A DNA stretch of 64,000 nucleotides from Pseudemcibacter aquimaris (GCF_028869115.1 NZ_CP079800.1:1178001-1242000); one strand, 5' to 3'; positions 17,992 to 27,554 are shown, counted from the first letter of the stretch. The notes: generated by a model not told the origin, from the letters alone. Translations and numbers: made by a program.

Positions 17992-18333
17992 ATGCGGTTT
18001 TTAAGCTTTAGTCTTATATGTGTTCTCGCTGCCAGTACATCACTTGCGGCGGAAAAACGGGACCGGGCGCTTGTAAAACCGGGGGAAACATACGAATTAT
18101 GTATCGATCTTAATTTCGCACAAAAACTGGAATATGGTTTTATCAGTCGTCGTGCCATGAATTTTAATATTCATTTTGGCGAAGGTGACAATGTAAAATT
18201 CCCCGTCGCGGAACATTTAACCCGGGAAAAAAATGAAATATTCACTGCCATGGATGATCAGAAACATTGTTTGACATGGACAAATCCAAATGATCGCGGG
18301 CAGTGGGTCAATGTCATCTATAATATCCGATAA
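17992..18333 (+). CDS. small exported protein, possible GOLD-like fold
   Basis: 113 residues with a signal peptide (about 1-19, ending STSLAAE). The mature part has two cysteines (LCIDLNF and HCLTWTN) and alternating beta-type segments, including MNFNIHFGEG. The order 'x-F-N-I-H ... x-C-L-x-W-T-N ... V-x-x-I-Y-x-I' resembles GOLD-type beta-sandwich proteins of the periplasm, a weak structural guess. The ATG is 1 base after the stop of the exported HU-like gene, so the two are co-translated and probably both act outside the cytoplasm. The 3' end overlaps thpR. Confidence 0.65.
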   Translation: MRFLSFSLICVLAASTSLAAEKRDRALVKPGETYELCIDLNFAQKLEYGFISRRAMNFNIHFGEGDNVKFPVAEHLTREKNEIFTAMDDQKHCLTWTNPNDRGQWVNVIYNIR

Positions 18334-18895
18334 CAAAGACAATAATTCGGTACGCGTTTTTGTTGCTTTATCACTTAGTGGTGAAGTGATGGACGTATTA
18401 AAAACGCGTTCAATTGAATTGCAGCAACAGCTGTCTGATTTTAATATCCGCTGGGTGCCGTTTGAAAATTATCATATAACGTTGATTTTCATTGGAAATG
18501 TACCAGAAACCGATCTCGATCAATTACAGTTACTGATTAAAGAGGCGGTAAACGGTGTTAAACCATTTTCAGTAACACTTGGTGATACAACGTTATTCCC
18601 GCCGGATAATGAAAAAAAAGGGGTTATGATTGCATCCGTTGAAAATTCTGATGCGCTTGCTGATTTGCAATCACGTCTTGATGCAAGATTTCGCGAAGCA
18701 GGGTTTGATTTGGTGGTACGTCCTTATAGGCCGCATGTCACACTTTCCAGGTTAAGGCGGGCAAAAGTGACGGAAGAACATTTAATTAAAACAGGTGAAA
18801 CGTTCACGACTGACGTAAATCAGGTGCATTTATATTTCACAGAAAAACGGGACGGTCGGGTTTATAACGGGATACTCAGGACGGTTGATCTTTGA
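18311..18895 (+). CDS. thpR: RNA 2',3'-cyclic phosphodiesterase (2H family)
   Basis: About 194 residues of the 2H phosphoesterase superfamily, which opens 2',3'-cyclic phosphate ends on RNA (formerly 2'-5' RNA ligase LigT). The two catalytic H-x-T-x motifs are visible: HITL at about residue 51 and HVTL at about 138. The fold begins VRVFVALSLSGEV. The start could be ATG 18311 or 18290; both overlap the upstream gene, consistent with coupling to the exported pair. The stop is only 4 bases from the convergent EAL gene. Confidence 0.92.
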   Translation: MSSIISDNKDNNSVRVFVALSLSGEVMDVLKTRSIELQQQLSDFNIRWVPFENYHITLIFIGNVPETDLDQLQLLIKEAVNGVKPFSVTLGDTTLFPPDNEKKGVMIASVENSDALADLQSRLDARFREAGFDLVVRPYRPHVTLSRLRRAKVTEEHLIKTGETFTTDVNQVHLYFTEKRDGRVYNGILRTVDL

Positions 18896-18899
18896 TAAA

Positions 18900-20462
18900 T
18901 CACCCTTGTTTGATACCTGTGTTCGGCTGACCGTAGTAATAACCCTGCGCATAGGTAACATTCAGGTTTTGAAGCAGTTCTTCTTGTTCGGATGTTTCAA
19001 CCCATTCGCCGATCGTAACAATATCCAGGTCATTACAAAGCGTAACGATTGCTTTTAAAAAGGCGCGCATTTTTTTATCGCTTAGGGCATCTCTAACATA
19101 TTGTCCGTCGATTTTAACACCATCAATTTCCAGATCACGTAAATATTGGAAACCAGCAGCACCCGCACCAAAATCATCAAGATATACTCGAAAACCCATT
19201 GATCTGATTTCATCAATAAATTCAGATAATTGTTCTAAGTTAGTAATTTCGGATGACTCAGTAATTTCCAGTGAGATGTGATTTTTTAAATGGCTGTATT
19301 TCTGAAGCTGTTTTAATAAATCTTGTAAAAATACGTTCTTGGAAAGCGATTTTCCTGACATGTTAACGGCTAATTTTATGGAAGGATCGTCTTTTATAAT
19401 TTTTTCTAGTTTTTCTACCGTTTGCATGAATATCGCTTTGTCAAATTCATGGATCAATCCAACTTTTTCCGCAAAACAAATGGTTTCAAATTGTAAGTCA
19501 TGTAATTCAGGGTCATTAAACCTAATCAGTGCTTCTGAATGATGTGTTTCCTTGGTTTTAAGGTCAATTATCGGTTGATAGACAAGCGAGAATTTTTGAT
19601 CTTTTAAAATAGTTCTTAACTTTTGAACTTTACCTGATGTGTTTTCAATAATTTCATCATAATTATTTGCGATTTCATCAACGTTGAAATCTTCATGTTC
19701 ATCTGCAAATTGCTGAAGACTATAAACGAGAGCGCGAATACCGTCTTGTTCACTTAAGCTCTCGTCATCGGCATCAATGGTCGTGGAATTTAGGTTTATC
19801 CCTGTTGATTTGGTCAGTTCCCTTAACAAATCCTTGGTTTCCATGCCGTCCGGTTCTTTTTCATGAACCAGCGCAAATCTATTATCGGCTAATCTTCCGG
19901 CTGTATTGCCACCTGTAGAATATTTCTTTAGCAGGTGATTTAAATTATCCAGATCCTGTTCTTTTAGATTCTCTGTATCCTTTGTTTCCATCAAGGTGAT
20001 ATTCAGGTTTTTATCCTGACCCTGATATTCGGTTAGGATGTTTTCGATTTTTCCTAATAAATTTTCAGTTTCGGATTTTGTATCCGTAACCTGTTGGCGA
20101 GAATTGTTTCTGTTTAAACGATATGATGAAACCAGACTGATGAAGATACGGTTTGGGTATTCAGGCAGTTTGTTAATGAATAATGAAAATTTACGTTTGC
20201 TGTCTTTATCTTTACCAATACGGAAATTGGCAGGGCCAATTCTATTGGCAGGCTTTAAAGGAAGTGTAATCGCCAGAAAATCTTTCTGATCATTCGAATT
20301 CATTAGATCAAGAAAACATATTTTTTCATCAAATTCTTTAGAAAGGCCAATATCGCTCGCAGCACCATCGATTGATTTAATATTAAAATCACGATCCGTT
20401 TCAATTAAGATGTCACCTACTGAAAAGGCAAACCCTAAAAACCTATCTGGAATTCTTGCCAT
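18900..20462 (-). CDS. EAL-domain c-di-GMP phosphodiesterase with degenerate GGDEF
   Basis: 520 residues, no membrane segment. The N-terminal part (about 1-120) looks PAS-like (ILIETDRDFNIKSIDG). A middle segment reads AGRLADNRFALV where an active cyclase would have R-x-GGDEF, so it is a degenerate GGDEF domain. The C-terminal EAL domain (about 280-520) keeps the active-site pattern: SEALIRF, VNMSGKSL, ITESSEI, DDFGAG, KIDGQYV, and WVETSEQ. It should hydrolyse c-di-GMP, with the N-terminal part as sensor. It stands alone, divergent from the P1 peptidase gene and converging with thpR. Confidence 0.9.
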   Translation of the reverse strand: MARIPDRFLGFAFSVGDILIETDRDFNIKSIDGAASDIGLSKEFDEKICFLDLMNSNDQKDFLAITLPLKPANRIGPANFRIGKDKDSKRKFSLFINKLPEYPNRIFISLVSSYRLNRNNSRQQVTDTKSETENLLGKIENILTEYQGQDKNLNITLMETKDTENLKEQDLDNLNHLLKKYSTGGNTAGRLADNRFALVHEKEPDGMETKDLLRELTKSTGINLNSTTIDADDESLSEQDGIRALVYSLQQFADEHEDFNVDEIANNYDEIIENTSGKVQKLRTILKDQKFSLVYQPIIDLKTKETHHSEALIRFNDPELHDLQFETICFAEKVGLIHEFDKAIFMQTVEKLEKIIKDDPSIKLAVNMSGKSLSKNVFLQDLLKQLQKYSHLKNHISLEITESSEITNLEQLSEFIDEIRSMGFRVYLDDFGAGAAGFQYLRDLEIDGVKIDGQYVRDALSDKKMRAFLKAIVTLCNDLDIVTIGEWVETSEQEELLQNLNVTYAQGYYYGQPNTGIKQG

Positions 20463-20605
20463 TCTAGCCCCTGATTACAATTGCTTAGGAATTTATTCTT
20501 TTAACAATACTCAAAAAGACGGAAAGTGTAAATGACCAGTTTAGGGTGATTGACAATAAGAATAAAGAAGTTCAGGATACAGGAGATTATAAATGAGGGC
20601 CAGTC

Positions 20606-21808
20606 ATGAAAATTATCTATTTTTCTTTTATTTATTTGGGGTTGGTGGTTTTTTCTAATGCGCAGGATAATGTGCGTGCGCGCGATCTTGGGGTGCCTTT
20701 TGATGGTAAGACGGGTCTTTATAATGCCATCACTGATGTCGCCGGTATCGAAGTTGGTCATAAAACAATTATCCGTGGCGAAGGGGATCTTGTGGTTGGT
20801 GAAGGTCCTGTGCGAACAGGGGTAACGGCAATCCTTCCACGTGGTCGTGGTGCAATCCTGTCTGATCAGGACAATGACTATAAATATAAACCAGTATTTG
20901 CAGGATGGTATAGCCTTAATGGTAATGGTGAGATGACAGGAACAACATGGGTTGAAGAAAGTGGTTTTCTAGGCGGTGCCATCGCAATCACGAATACACA
21001 TAGTGTCGGTATCGTCCATGATGCCCTGATTGAATGGGAAATTGAAAACGGTATTGTTAATCCATTAAGCGGTGAACCCGGGGTGTTCTGGTCACTTCCT
21101 GTTGTTGCGGAAACATGGGACGGAAGCTTGAATGATATTAATGGTTTCCACGTCACTAAAGAAGACGCGTTCGAAGCTCTTAATAATGCAAAGCCCGGCC
21201 CTGTTGCAGAAGGGAATGTCGGAGGTGGGACAGGAATGGTTACCCATCAATTTAAAGGCGGTATCGGTACATCATCACGCGTATTATCAGAAGAGCAGGG
21301 TGGATATACAGTTGGTGTGCTTGTTCAATCCAACTATGGAATACGTGATACGCTGACCATCGCAGGGGTTCCTGTGGGTAAGGAAATCACAGATTTAATG
21401 CCGGAACGTGGTGGGCCGCAAAATCAACCATATGGTTCGATCATCGTTACGGTGGCAACAGATGCGCCGCTATTGCCACATCAGTTAAAGCGTATCGCAA
21501 GACGCGTACCAATGGGAATTGCCAAGGTTGGTGGTTATGCATCTAATGGATCAGGTGATATTTTTATTGCCTTTTCAACGGCCAATGAAGGGGCATTTCA
21601 CCGTGATAAAAATACGAATGTGGAAATGATGTCCAATGATGATATGGGGCCGTTATTTCTTGCAACCATCCAGGCAACAGAAGAAGCCATTATCAATGCA
21701 ATGGTTGCCGCAGAAACCATGGTGGGCCGCGATTATATCACCATTCATGAATTACCCCATGACCGCCTTCGCGAAGTATTAAAAAAGTATAATAGATTAG
21801 AGGAATAA
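20606..21808 (+). CDS. exported P1-family aminopeptidase (DmpA/BapA type)
   Basis: A 400-residue precursor with a signal peptide (about 1-19, VVFSNAQ). The P1 family self-cleaves before a serine or threonine that becomes the nucleophile. The motif YGSIIVTVATDAPLLPHQLK is present, placing the cleavage at Gly277-Ser278, the position expected for DmpA/BapA. Other family landmarks are GLYNAITDVAGIEVGH, GGGTGMV, FKGGIGTSSR and NGSGDIF. Members release N-terminal D- or beta-amino acids from small peptides. The next gene, an ornithine-cyclodeaminase-like enzyme, starts 5 bases after the stop, so the pair may degrade an unusual amino acid. Confidence 0.94.
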   Translation: MKIIYFSFIYLGLVVFSNAQDNVRARDLGVPFDGKTGLYNAITDVAGIEVGHKTIIRGEGDLVVGEGPVRTGVTAILPRGRGAILSDQDNDYKYKPVFAGWYSLNGNGEMTGTTWVEESGFLGGAIAITNTHSVGIVHDALIEWEIENGIVNPLSGEPGVFWSLPVVAETWDGSLNDINGFHVTKEDAFEALNNAKPGPVAEGNVGGGTGMVTHQFKGGIGTSSRVLSEEQGGYTVGVLVQSNYGIRDTLTIAGVPVGKEITDLMPERGGPQNQPYGSIIVTVATDAPLLPHQLKRIARRVPMGIAKVGGYASNGSGDIFIAFSTANEGAFHRDKNTNVEMMSNDDMGPLFLATIQATEEAIINAMVAAETMVGRDYITIHELPHDRLREVLKKYNRLEE

Positions 21809-21813
21809 TCATA

Positions 21814-22749
21814 ATGAAAGTCGTATCATTAACGGAAATTGAAAAAGTGCTACCAAACATTGACCCTATGCCATTAATTGAGGATGGGTTCGTTGATTAT
21901 TCCGCCGGTAAATGCACGATCCCGCCTGTTGGCGAGTTACTGATGGAAAAGGGCGATATCCACATTAAATATGGATGCAGCAATGGTGGTGATTATTATG
22001 TTGTTAAAATCGCATCCGGATTTTACAGCAATAATGAAATTGGCCTTCCGACAAGTAACGGTATGATGCTGTTGTTCGATCAGAATACAGGAATGCCCGC
22101 TGTTATATTACATGATGAATGTTATTTGACAGACGTAAGAACCGCTGTCGCGGGGGCGATATCGGCGAAATATCTTGCTCCGAAAAACGTGAAAGCCATT
22201 GGTATTGTGGGTACTGGCATTCAAGCACGCATGCAGCTTGAATATTTAAAGCCTGTGACCGATTGCAAAAATGTTGTCGTTTGGGGACGAAATGTCCAGA
22301 AAGCGGAACAATATAAAAGCGATATGGAACAGAAAGGATATTCTGTCACGGTCGTCACTGACTTGGCTGATTTATGCGAAAAGGCAAATTTGATTGTTAC
22401 AACAACCCCATCGGAAGAAGTTCTTATTACCGCTGATATGGTTAAGCCGGGTACCCATATTACAGCAATGGGTTCAGATACACTTGATAAAAAAGAACTA
22501 GATCCTGAAATTTTAAAAATGGCTGATAAAGTTGTTGTTGATAGTGTTGATCAAAGTGAAACGCGAGGCGAAATAATGTGGGCACGAAAAGCTGGCATGA
22601 TTACAAATGATGATATTGTGGAGCTCGGGACGGTCATTGCAAATGGCGGTGGTCGTGATAATGATGATCAGATCACGATTGCTGATTTAACAGGCGTTGC
22701 CGTTCAGGATTTAAAAATTGCGGAGGCCGTATTTAAAGGGCTTTCTTGA
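21814..22749 (+). CDS. ornithine cyclodeaminase / mu-crystallin family enzyme
   Basis: 311 residues of the OCD/mu-crystallin family. The catalytic region KIASGFYSNN and the cofactor loop GIVGTGIQARMQ (about 131-142), with LTDVRTAVAGAISAKYLA before it, are diagnostic. Members act as ornithine cyclodeaminase, ketimine reductase, delta1-pyrroline-2-carboxylate reductase or alanine dehydrogenase, and the sequence does not decide. Placement directly behind the exported P1 peptidase suggests that it handles an amino acid or imine released by that peptidase (inference). GAGGA precedes the ATG. Confidence 0.9.
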   Translation: MKVVSLTEIEKVLPNIDPMPLIEDGFVDYSAGKCTIPPVGELLMEKGDIHIKYGCSNGGDYYVVKIASGFYSNNEIGLPTSNGMMLLFDQNTGMPAVILHDECYLTDVRTAVAGAISAKYLAPKNVKAIGIVGTGIQARMQLEYLKPVTDCKNVVVWGRNVQKAEQYKSDMEQKGYSVTVVTDLADLCEKANLIVTTTPSEEVLITADMVKPGTHITAMGSDTLDKKELDPEILKMADKVVVDSVDQSETRGEIMWARKAGMITNDDIVELGTVIANGGGRDNDDQITIADLTGVAVQDLKIAEAVFKGLS

Positions 22750-22826
22750 TTATCATCAAGGAATGTGCCTTATTTCTGCGTTAGTTTGATGGTTAAGTGA
22801 GCAGTAAACTTGGGAGGCTTGTCTAT

Positions 22827-23552
22827 ATGCTCGATACAAAAAGTGCAGAAGAAATAGTATTCAGAACCGACAATATCACCAAGCAATATGGCGTTGGTGA
22901 ACTGGTGGTGCATGCGCTGCGTGGTGTTACGATGGAAATTCCACGCGGTGAAATGATTGTTCTTTTGGGGCCGTCCGGTTCCGGTAAATCAACGTTTTTG
23001 AATATTATCGGTGGTCTTGATCAGCCGACAAGTGGCGCAGTTCATTTCGAAGGGGCCGTGCTTGCTAATATGACGGATAAGGAATTAACGTATTTTAGGC
23101 GCGAAAATGTCGGTTTCGTGTTCCAAAGTTATAACCTTGTCCCAAGCTTAACGGCGCTTGAAAATGTCGAATTGATCACTGATATCGCGGCCAATCCGAT
23201 GAAGGCGGAAGAGGCGCTTGCTGCCGTGGAGTTAACAGAGCGCCTTAACCATTTCCCTGCGCAACTTTCTGGTGGTGAACAGCAACGCGTCGCCATCGCC
23301 CGTGCCATTGTCAAAAGACCGGAAGTGCTTCTTTGTGATGAACCAACGGGTGCACTTGATAGCGAAACAGGTATTTTGGTTTTGGAAGCGCTGCAGAATG
23401 TCAATAAAACATACGGCACGACCACTATGATTATTACCCATAATGTGGCGATTGCGGATGTGGCCGACAGGGTCATTTATTTTGCGGACGGTGCGGTATC
23501 GGATGTGGTTATCAATGAAAATCCAAAACCCATTCGTGACATAAGGTGGTGA
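22827..23552 (+). CDS. ABC transporter ATP-binding protein (MacB/LolD type)
   Basis: About 241 residues with a full ABC cassette: Walker [11 protein letters not shown]-loop [16 protein letters not shown], signature [14 protein letters not shown], Walker [12 protein letters not shown], and the H-loop ITHN. The FQSYNL and PTGALD forms are typical of the MacB/LolD/FtsE class that partners FtsX-like permeases. The start is ATG 22827, with GGGAGG at 22812-22817; an upstream GTG (22797) lacks a site. It forms an operon with the permease (1-base gap) and the adaptor. Confidence 0.94.
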   Translation: MLDTKSAEEIVFRTDNITKQYGVGELVVHALRGVTMEIPRGEMIVLLGPSGSGKSTFLNIIGGLDQPTSGAVHFEGAVLANMTDKELTYFRRENVGFVFQSYNLVPSLTALENVELITDIAANPMKAEEALAAVELTERLNHFPAQLSGGEQQRVAIARAIVKRPEVLLCDEPTGALDSETGILVLEALQNVNKTYGTTTMIITHNVAIADVADRVIYFADGAVSDVVINENPKPIRDIRW

Positions 23553-23553
23553 T

Positions 23554-25932
23554 ATGGCGGGGCGTCTTGTTTCATCATTAAACCGAAAATTGCTTCGTGA
23601 TTTATGGAAAATCAAAGGGCAATTGGTTGCGATTGTGCTTGTGATGGCGTCCGGCATTATGTCTTTTGTTTTATCCTTTGGGGTGATTGATAGTTTGGAA
23701 CTGGGCCGTGATGTTTATTATGACAGGTATCAATTCGCCGAAGTGTGGGCGGGGGCGAAACGAGTTCCCGATAATGTACGTGAACAGATTGCCGAAATTG
23801 ATGGTGTTACCCGTTTTGAAACACGCGTGACGTTCGGCGGAATTGTTCAGGTGGACGGTATGGAAGAACCAGCCACGGGCCGTATTATTTCAGTGCCGGA
23901 TGGGTATGAGTCGACATTAAATAAACTTTATCTAAAGCAGGGCAGATGGTTACTACCTGACGAGGAAGATGCAATTCTAGCAAGCGAAGCATTCGTAAAT
24001 GCCCATGAATTTATCCTTGGTGATACTGTGGATATGATCATCAATGGGAAAAAACGAACATTAAAAATCGTTGGTGTGGTTTTAAGCCCGGAATATGTTT
24101 ATGCCATGGGACCGGGGGCGTTAATTCCTGATGATAAAAGGTTTGGTGTTTTTTGGATGAGCCGCCGTGCGCTCGAGGCTGCCGTAAATATGGATGGTGC
24201 CTTTAACGATGTTTCCTTAATGCTTGGTCGCGATGCAAATGTTAGTGATGTAAAAAGCGAACTGGACCGGATTTTAAAGCCATACGGTGGCTTGATTTCA
24301 TTTGACCGCAGCGAACAAATGTCAAACTGGTTTGTGGAAAATGAGCTTACCCAGCTTGAGACAACAGGAAGTATCACACCAGTGATCTTTTTAGCGGTGG
24401 CAGCATTTTTAATTAATGTTGTGATGACCAGACAGGTTGCAACACAGCGCGTACAAATCGGTATGTTAAAGGCCGTTGGTTATCGGGAAAGTGAAATTGC
24501 CCTTCATTTCTTGAAAATGGTAATGGTCATTGTGTCAATTGGCAGTGTCATCGGCCTTATTGGTGGTGTTTGGTTGGGCGCAGGTCTATTGGAACTTTAT
24601 GGGACTTATTTCCGCTTCCCGGATCTTAGATATATTTATTCAATTGATGTAATGGTATTTGCCGTTTTTCTTTGTGCAGGGTCAGCAACCGCAGGAACAT
24701 GGATCGCAATGAAACAAGCAGCAAGCTTACCACCCGCAGAAGCAATGCGACCGGAATCACCAACAGAATTTAAAGAAACTATTCTGGAACGCATTGGCGT
24801 TGACAGGATTTTTTCGTTTTTAAGTCGTATTGTTCTGCGCCAAGTCGAAAGAAGGCCGATACGGGCATTACTATCGTCTATTGGTGTCGGGTTTGCACTT
24901 TCCATACTGATATTTGCAAACAGCTTAAATGACAGCGTTATTCATATGATGAATATCCAATATGATGTTGGTAACCGCGAAGATTTAATGCTTAGTTTCG
25001 TTGAACCACGCCATAAAAAAGCACTTGAAGAAATTCGCCTTATGCCCGGTGTGATGAAAGTGGAACCCTTACGTGATGTGCCGGTGGAATTAAGTCATGG
25101 GCATCTGGCCAAACGCACTGGTATATCCGGAATTATTCCGGAACCCGATCTGCACCGCATGCTGGATCAGGATTTAAACCCGGTAGAGCTTCCGGCGAAT
25201 GGCTTTATTCTTTCCAGAAAACTGGCGGAAATATTAAATGTCCAGATCGGGGATGTGGTTAAGGCTGATGTTCTTGAGGAAAAACGCCCCGAATTATATT
25301 TACCCGTCACAGCCATTTATGATGAATTTATGGGTATTGGTGCGATGATGGATATTGAACGGGTTAATTCGCTTCTTAACGAAGGGCCGGTTGTAACTGG
25401 TGCCGCATTGATGATTGATCCAAACTGGAATGGGCCGCTTTATCAAAATATCAAAGAAATTCCATCTATTATCGGCATGACTATGATGGACAAAATGCGT
25501 GAAATTTTTGAACAATTGATGGATGAAAATATGATGCGCATGATGGCCGTATATATTGTGTTTGCTGGGATTATCGCATTTGGGGTTATTTATAATACGG
25601 CACGAATTGCTTTTTCAGAAAGATCACGTGAACTGGCGAGTCTTCGTGTACTTGGGCTTACGCGGGGTGAGGTGGCCTATATTTTATTTGGTGAACTTGC
25701 CATTGTTGTATTGATTGCAATTCCGATTGGTATGTTGCTTGGATACGCAATGGTGGCTGGTATGATCGAAAGTCTTGATACGGAACTGTTCCGAATACCT
25801 TTATATATCAAAAGTAATACATATGCTTATGCAGTGATCGTTGTACTCATAAGCACGCTTATTTCATTTTATCTTGTTTGGCGACAGGTCGATAAAATTG
25901 ACCTTGTAACCGCCCAAAAGGGAGTTGAATAA
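23554..25932 (+). CDS. ABC transporter permease with two FtsX modules
   Basis: 792 residues. A first helix (about 18-42) precedes a large periplasmic domain, then a three-helix FtsX module (about 275-390). A second helix plus periplasmic domain (about 435-650) and a second FtsX module (about 665-790) follow, giving eight helices in one chain. The VGYRESEIALHF and LGLTRGEVAYIL segments after helices are the cytoplasmic coupling helices typical of MacB-like permeases. It should work as a mechanotransmission pump with the ATPase upstream and the adaptor downstream (2-base gap). The substrate is unknown, and no outer-membrane factor is encoded nearby. Confidence 0.92.
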   Translation: MAGRLVSSLNRKLLRDLWKIKGQLVAIVLVMASGIMSFVLSFGVIDSLELGRDVYYDRYQFAEVWAGAKRVPDNVREQIAEIDGVTRFETRVTFGGIVQVDGMEEPATGRIISVPDGYESTLNKLYLKQGRWLLPDEEDAILASEAFVNAHEFILGDTVDMIINGKKRTLKIVGVVLSPEYVYAMGPGALIPDDKRFGVFWMSRRALEAAVNMDGAFNDVSLMLGRDANVSDVKSELDRILKPYGGLISFDRSEQMSNWFVENELTQLETTGSITPVIFLAVAAFLINVVMTRQVATQRVQIGMLKAVGYRESEIALHFLKMVMVIVSIGSVIGLIGGVWLGAGLLELYGTYFRFPDLRYIYSIDVMVFAVFLCAGSATAGTWIAMKQAASLPPAEAMRPESPTEFKETILERIGVDRIFSFLSRIVLRQVERRPIRALLSSIGVGFALSILIFANSLNDSVIHMMNIQYDVGNREDLMLSFVEPRHKKALEEIRLMPGVMKVEPLRDVPVELSHGHLAKRTGISGIIPEPDLHRMLDQDLNPVELPANGFILSRKLAEILNVQIGDVVKADVLEEKRPELYLPVTAIYDEFMGIGAMMDIERVNSLLNEGPVVTGAALMIDPNWNGPLYQNIKEIPSIIGMTMMDKMREIFEQLMDENMMRMMAVYIVFAGIIAFGVIYNTARIAFSERSRELASLRVLGLTRGEVAYILFGELAIVVLIAIPIGMLLGYAMVAGMIESLDTELFRIPLYIKSNTYAYAVIVVLISTLISFYLVWRQVDKIDLVTAQKGVE

Positions 25933-25934
25933 CA

Positions 25935-27128
25935 ATGAAAAAAATCAAACTCTATATCAAAATTGCACTTGGTGTTTTTGCGCTTGGGATGCTGGTATTT
26001 GCCTTAATGCCAAATCCTGTGCTTGTTGATATTGGCCGTGTGGAACGTGGTGATGTTCTTGTATCCCTTGATGGTGAAGGGAAAACAAAAATTCGCGATA
26101 TTTACGTCGTTTATTCACCCATTGAAGGGCGCGTGACACGCATTGAAAGAGAACAGGGCGACAGTGTTGCTGCTGGTGAAACGGTTATTGCTAACATGCG
26201 CCCTGCCGACCCGAGGTTTATTGATAGCCGCACTGAAATTCAGGCGCAGGCCGATATTCAGGGTGCCGAAGCGGCCCTTGGGTTTGAAGTCGCGAAATTA
26301 GAACGCGCAGAAGCAGAACTTGAATTTGCGAAAGCGGAACTGGAAAGAACAAAAAGATTATATGATAATGGCAATGTTTCTATAGCGAGGTTGGAACGCG
26401 CGCAATTGACATTAAGGCTTCGTGAAACCGAATTAAATACTGCGAAATCCGGTATGGTCGTGGCAGATAGTGTTCTAGCGGCAGCAAAAGCAAGGCTAGT
26501 TCAGCCAAGTGATAATCAAGGCGCGGATAGTAGTACGCTGGTGGTACGGGCCCCCGTATCCGGAAAAGTATTAAGGCTTCTTCATGAAAGTGAAGGGGTA
26601 ATCCCGGCGGGTACACCACTTGTTGAGGTTGGAAATCCGGAAGATTTGGAAATTGTCATTGAAATGCTTTCGCGCGACGCGGTGAAGGTAGAAGCCGGTG
26701 ATACTGCCCTTATTAAAAGATGGGGTGGTGATGAGGATATACTGGCACAGGTACGTGTTGTTTCACCGTCCGGTTTTACTAAAATTTCTGCACTTGGTGT
26801 CGAAGAACAGCGTGTGAATGTTTATCTTGATTTCATTGATCCAATTGAAAAATGGCGGGGGCTTGGCGATGCGTTCCGGGTAGAAGCAAGTATAATCGTT
26901 GATCAGTCAAGTGATGTTTTATATGTCCCCATCAGTGCATTATTTAGATACGAGGAAAATTGGAACGCTTTTGTTGTTGAAGATGGCATTGCTATTAGAA
27001 GAGAAGTCGAAATAGGAAAAATGAATGATCAAATGGCCGAGATAAAAAAAGGCCTGGATGATGGGGGAGAGGTGATCATACATCCAGGCTCAAATATTTC
27101 AGATGGGGTTAGAGTAGAACAGCGCTAG
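25935..27128 (+). CDS. HlyD-family periplasmic adaptor subunit
   Basis: 397 residues. An N-terminal membrane anchor or signal (about 7-27) is followed by a lipoyl-like half (IEGRVTRIEREQGDSVAAGE), an alanine- and glutamate-rich coiled-coil hairpin (about 95-185, e.g. AEAELEFAKAELERTK), the second lipoyl half (VRAPVSGKVLRLL) and beta-barrel regions. This is the membrane-fusion component of the ABC exporter encoded just upstream. It would bridge the permease to a TolC-type outer-membrane channel. Its stop overlaps the convergent 102-residue gene by 4 bases. Confidence 0.92.
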   Translation: MKKIKLYIKIALGVFALGMLVFALMPNPVLVDIGRVERGDVLVSLDGEGKTKIRDIYVVYSPIEGRVTRIEREQGDSVAAGETVIANMRPADPRFIDSRTEIQAQADIQGAEAALGFEVAKLERAEAELEFAKAELERTKRLYDNGNVSIARLERAQLTLRLRETELNTAKSGMVVADSVLAAAKARLVQPSDNQGADSSTLVVRAPVSGKVLRLLHESEGVIPAGTPLVEVGNPEDLEIVIEMLSRDAVKVEAGDTALIKRWGGDEDILAQVRVVSPSGFTKISALGVEEQRVNVYLDFIDPIEKWRGLGDAFRVEASIIVDQSSDVLYVPISALFRYEENWNAFVVEDGIAIRREVEIGKMNDQMAEIKKGLDDGGEVIIHPGSNISDGVRVEQR

Positions 27129-27427
27129 TTCAGTCTATTTTTCTGGAGGTACTTACCCATCGTGAATATTCGTAAGTAAGGAGAGAGCTTTTCTTTGTCT
27201 TTTTCTTCGAGGTCAAGATACACTGTGTAGAATCTTTCTTCTAGCGATTCTAGTGCATCTATTTTCTTCACATCTGACAAATTAGCTCCTGGGAAAGCGG
27301 TTGTGTATAACCGTCCTACATATTCCAACGTCATAAACATTAAGGCAATCTCAGTCGAGTTGTCGGCAATTGTATTATACATTTCCGCTTCTCTTACCAT
27401 TTGTTCATTTAGCGTTGCAGCTTTCAT
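27125..27427 (-). CDS. hypothetical small soluble protein
   Basis: About 100 residues, mostly helical and charged, without signal peptide or membrane segment. I do not recognise the family. Two ATGs compete: the one at 27427 is preceded by AAGGAG with 6 bases spacing, while the one at 27433 directly abuts that site, so 27427 is the likely start. It ends inside the HlyD stop region. A 40-bp near-perfect palindrome lies about 90 bases upstream and could control it. Confidence 0.65.
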   Translation of the reverse strand: MKAATLNEQMVREAEMYNTIADNSTEIALMFMTLEYVGRLYTTAFPGANLSDVKKIDALESLEERFYTVYLDLEEKDKEKLSPYLRIFTMGKYLQKNRLN

Positions 27428-27514
27428 TGTCATCTCCTTAACTTTTGTAATCCCAAAATACTCATTTAATTCAGTACATTATTGTAAAGGTAGGCAGTGA
27501 TTTCTTCACAAGAT

Positions 27515-27554
27515 GTATTTATAATATATGTTATATAACATGTATTGTAAATAC
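27515..27554. promoter_or_regulatory. 40-bp near-perfect A+T-rich palindrome
   Basis: The left half (27515-27534) pairs with the right half (27535-27554) at 18 of 20 positions. The core ATGTTAT/ATAACAT is perfect. It sits in the longest empty stretch of this region (27428-27717), between two divergent genes of unknown function. No T tract or G+C-rich stem argues for a terminator. An operator for a dimeric or tetrameric regulator, or a cruciform-forming site, fits better. The rest of this 290-base stretch is A+T-rich and shows no gene. Confidence 0.6.
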
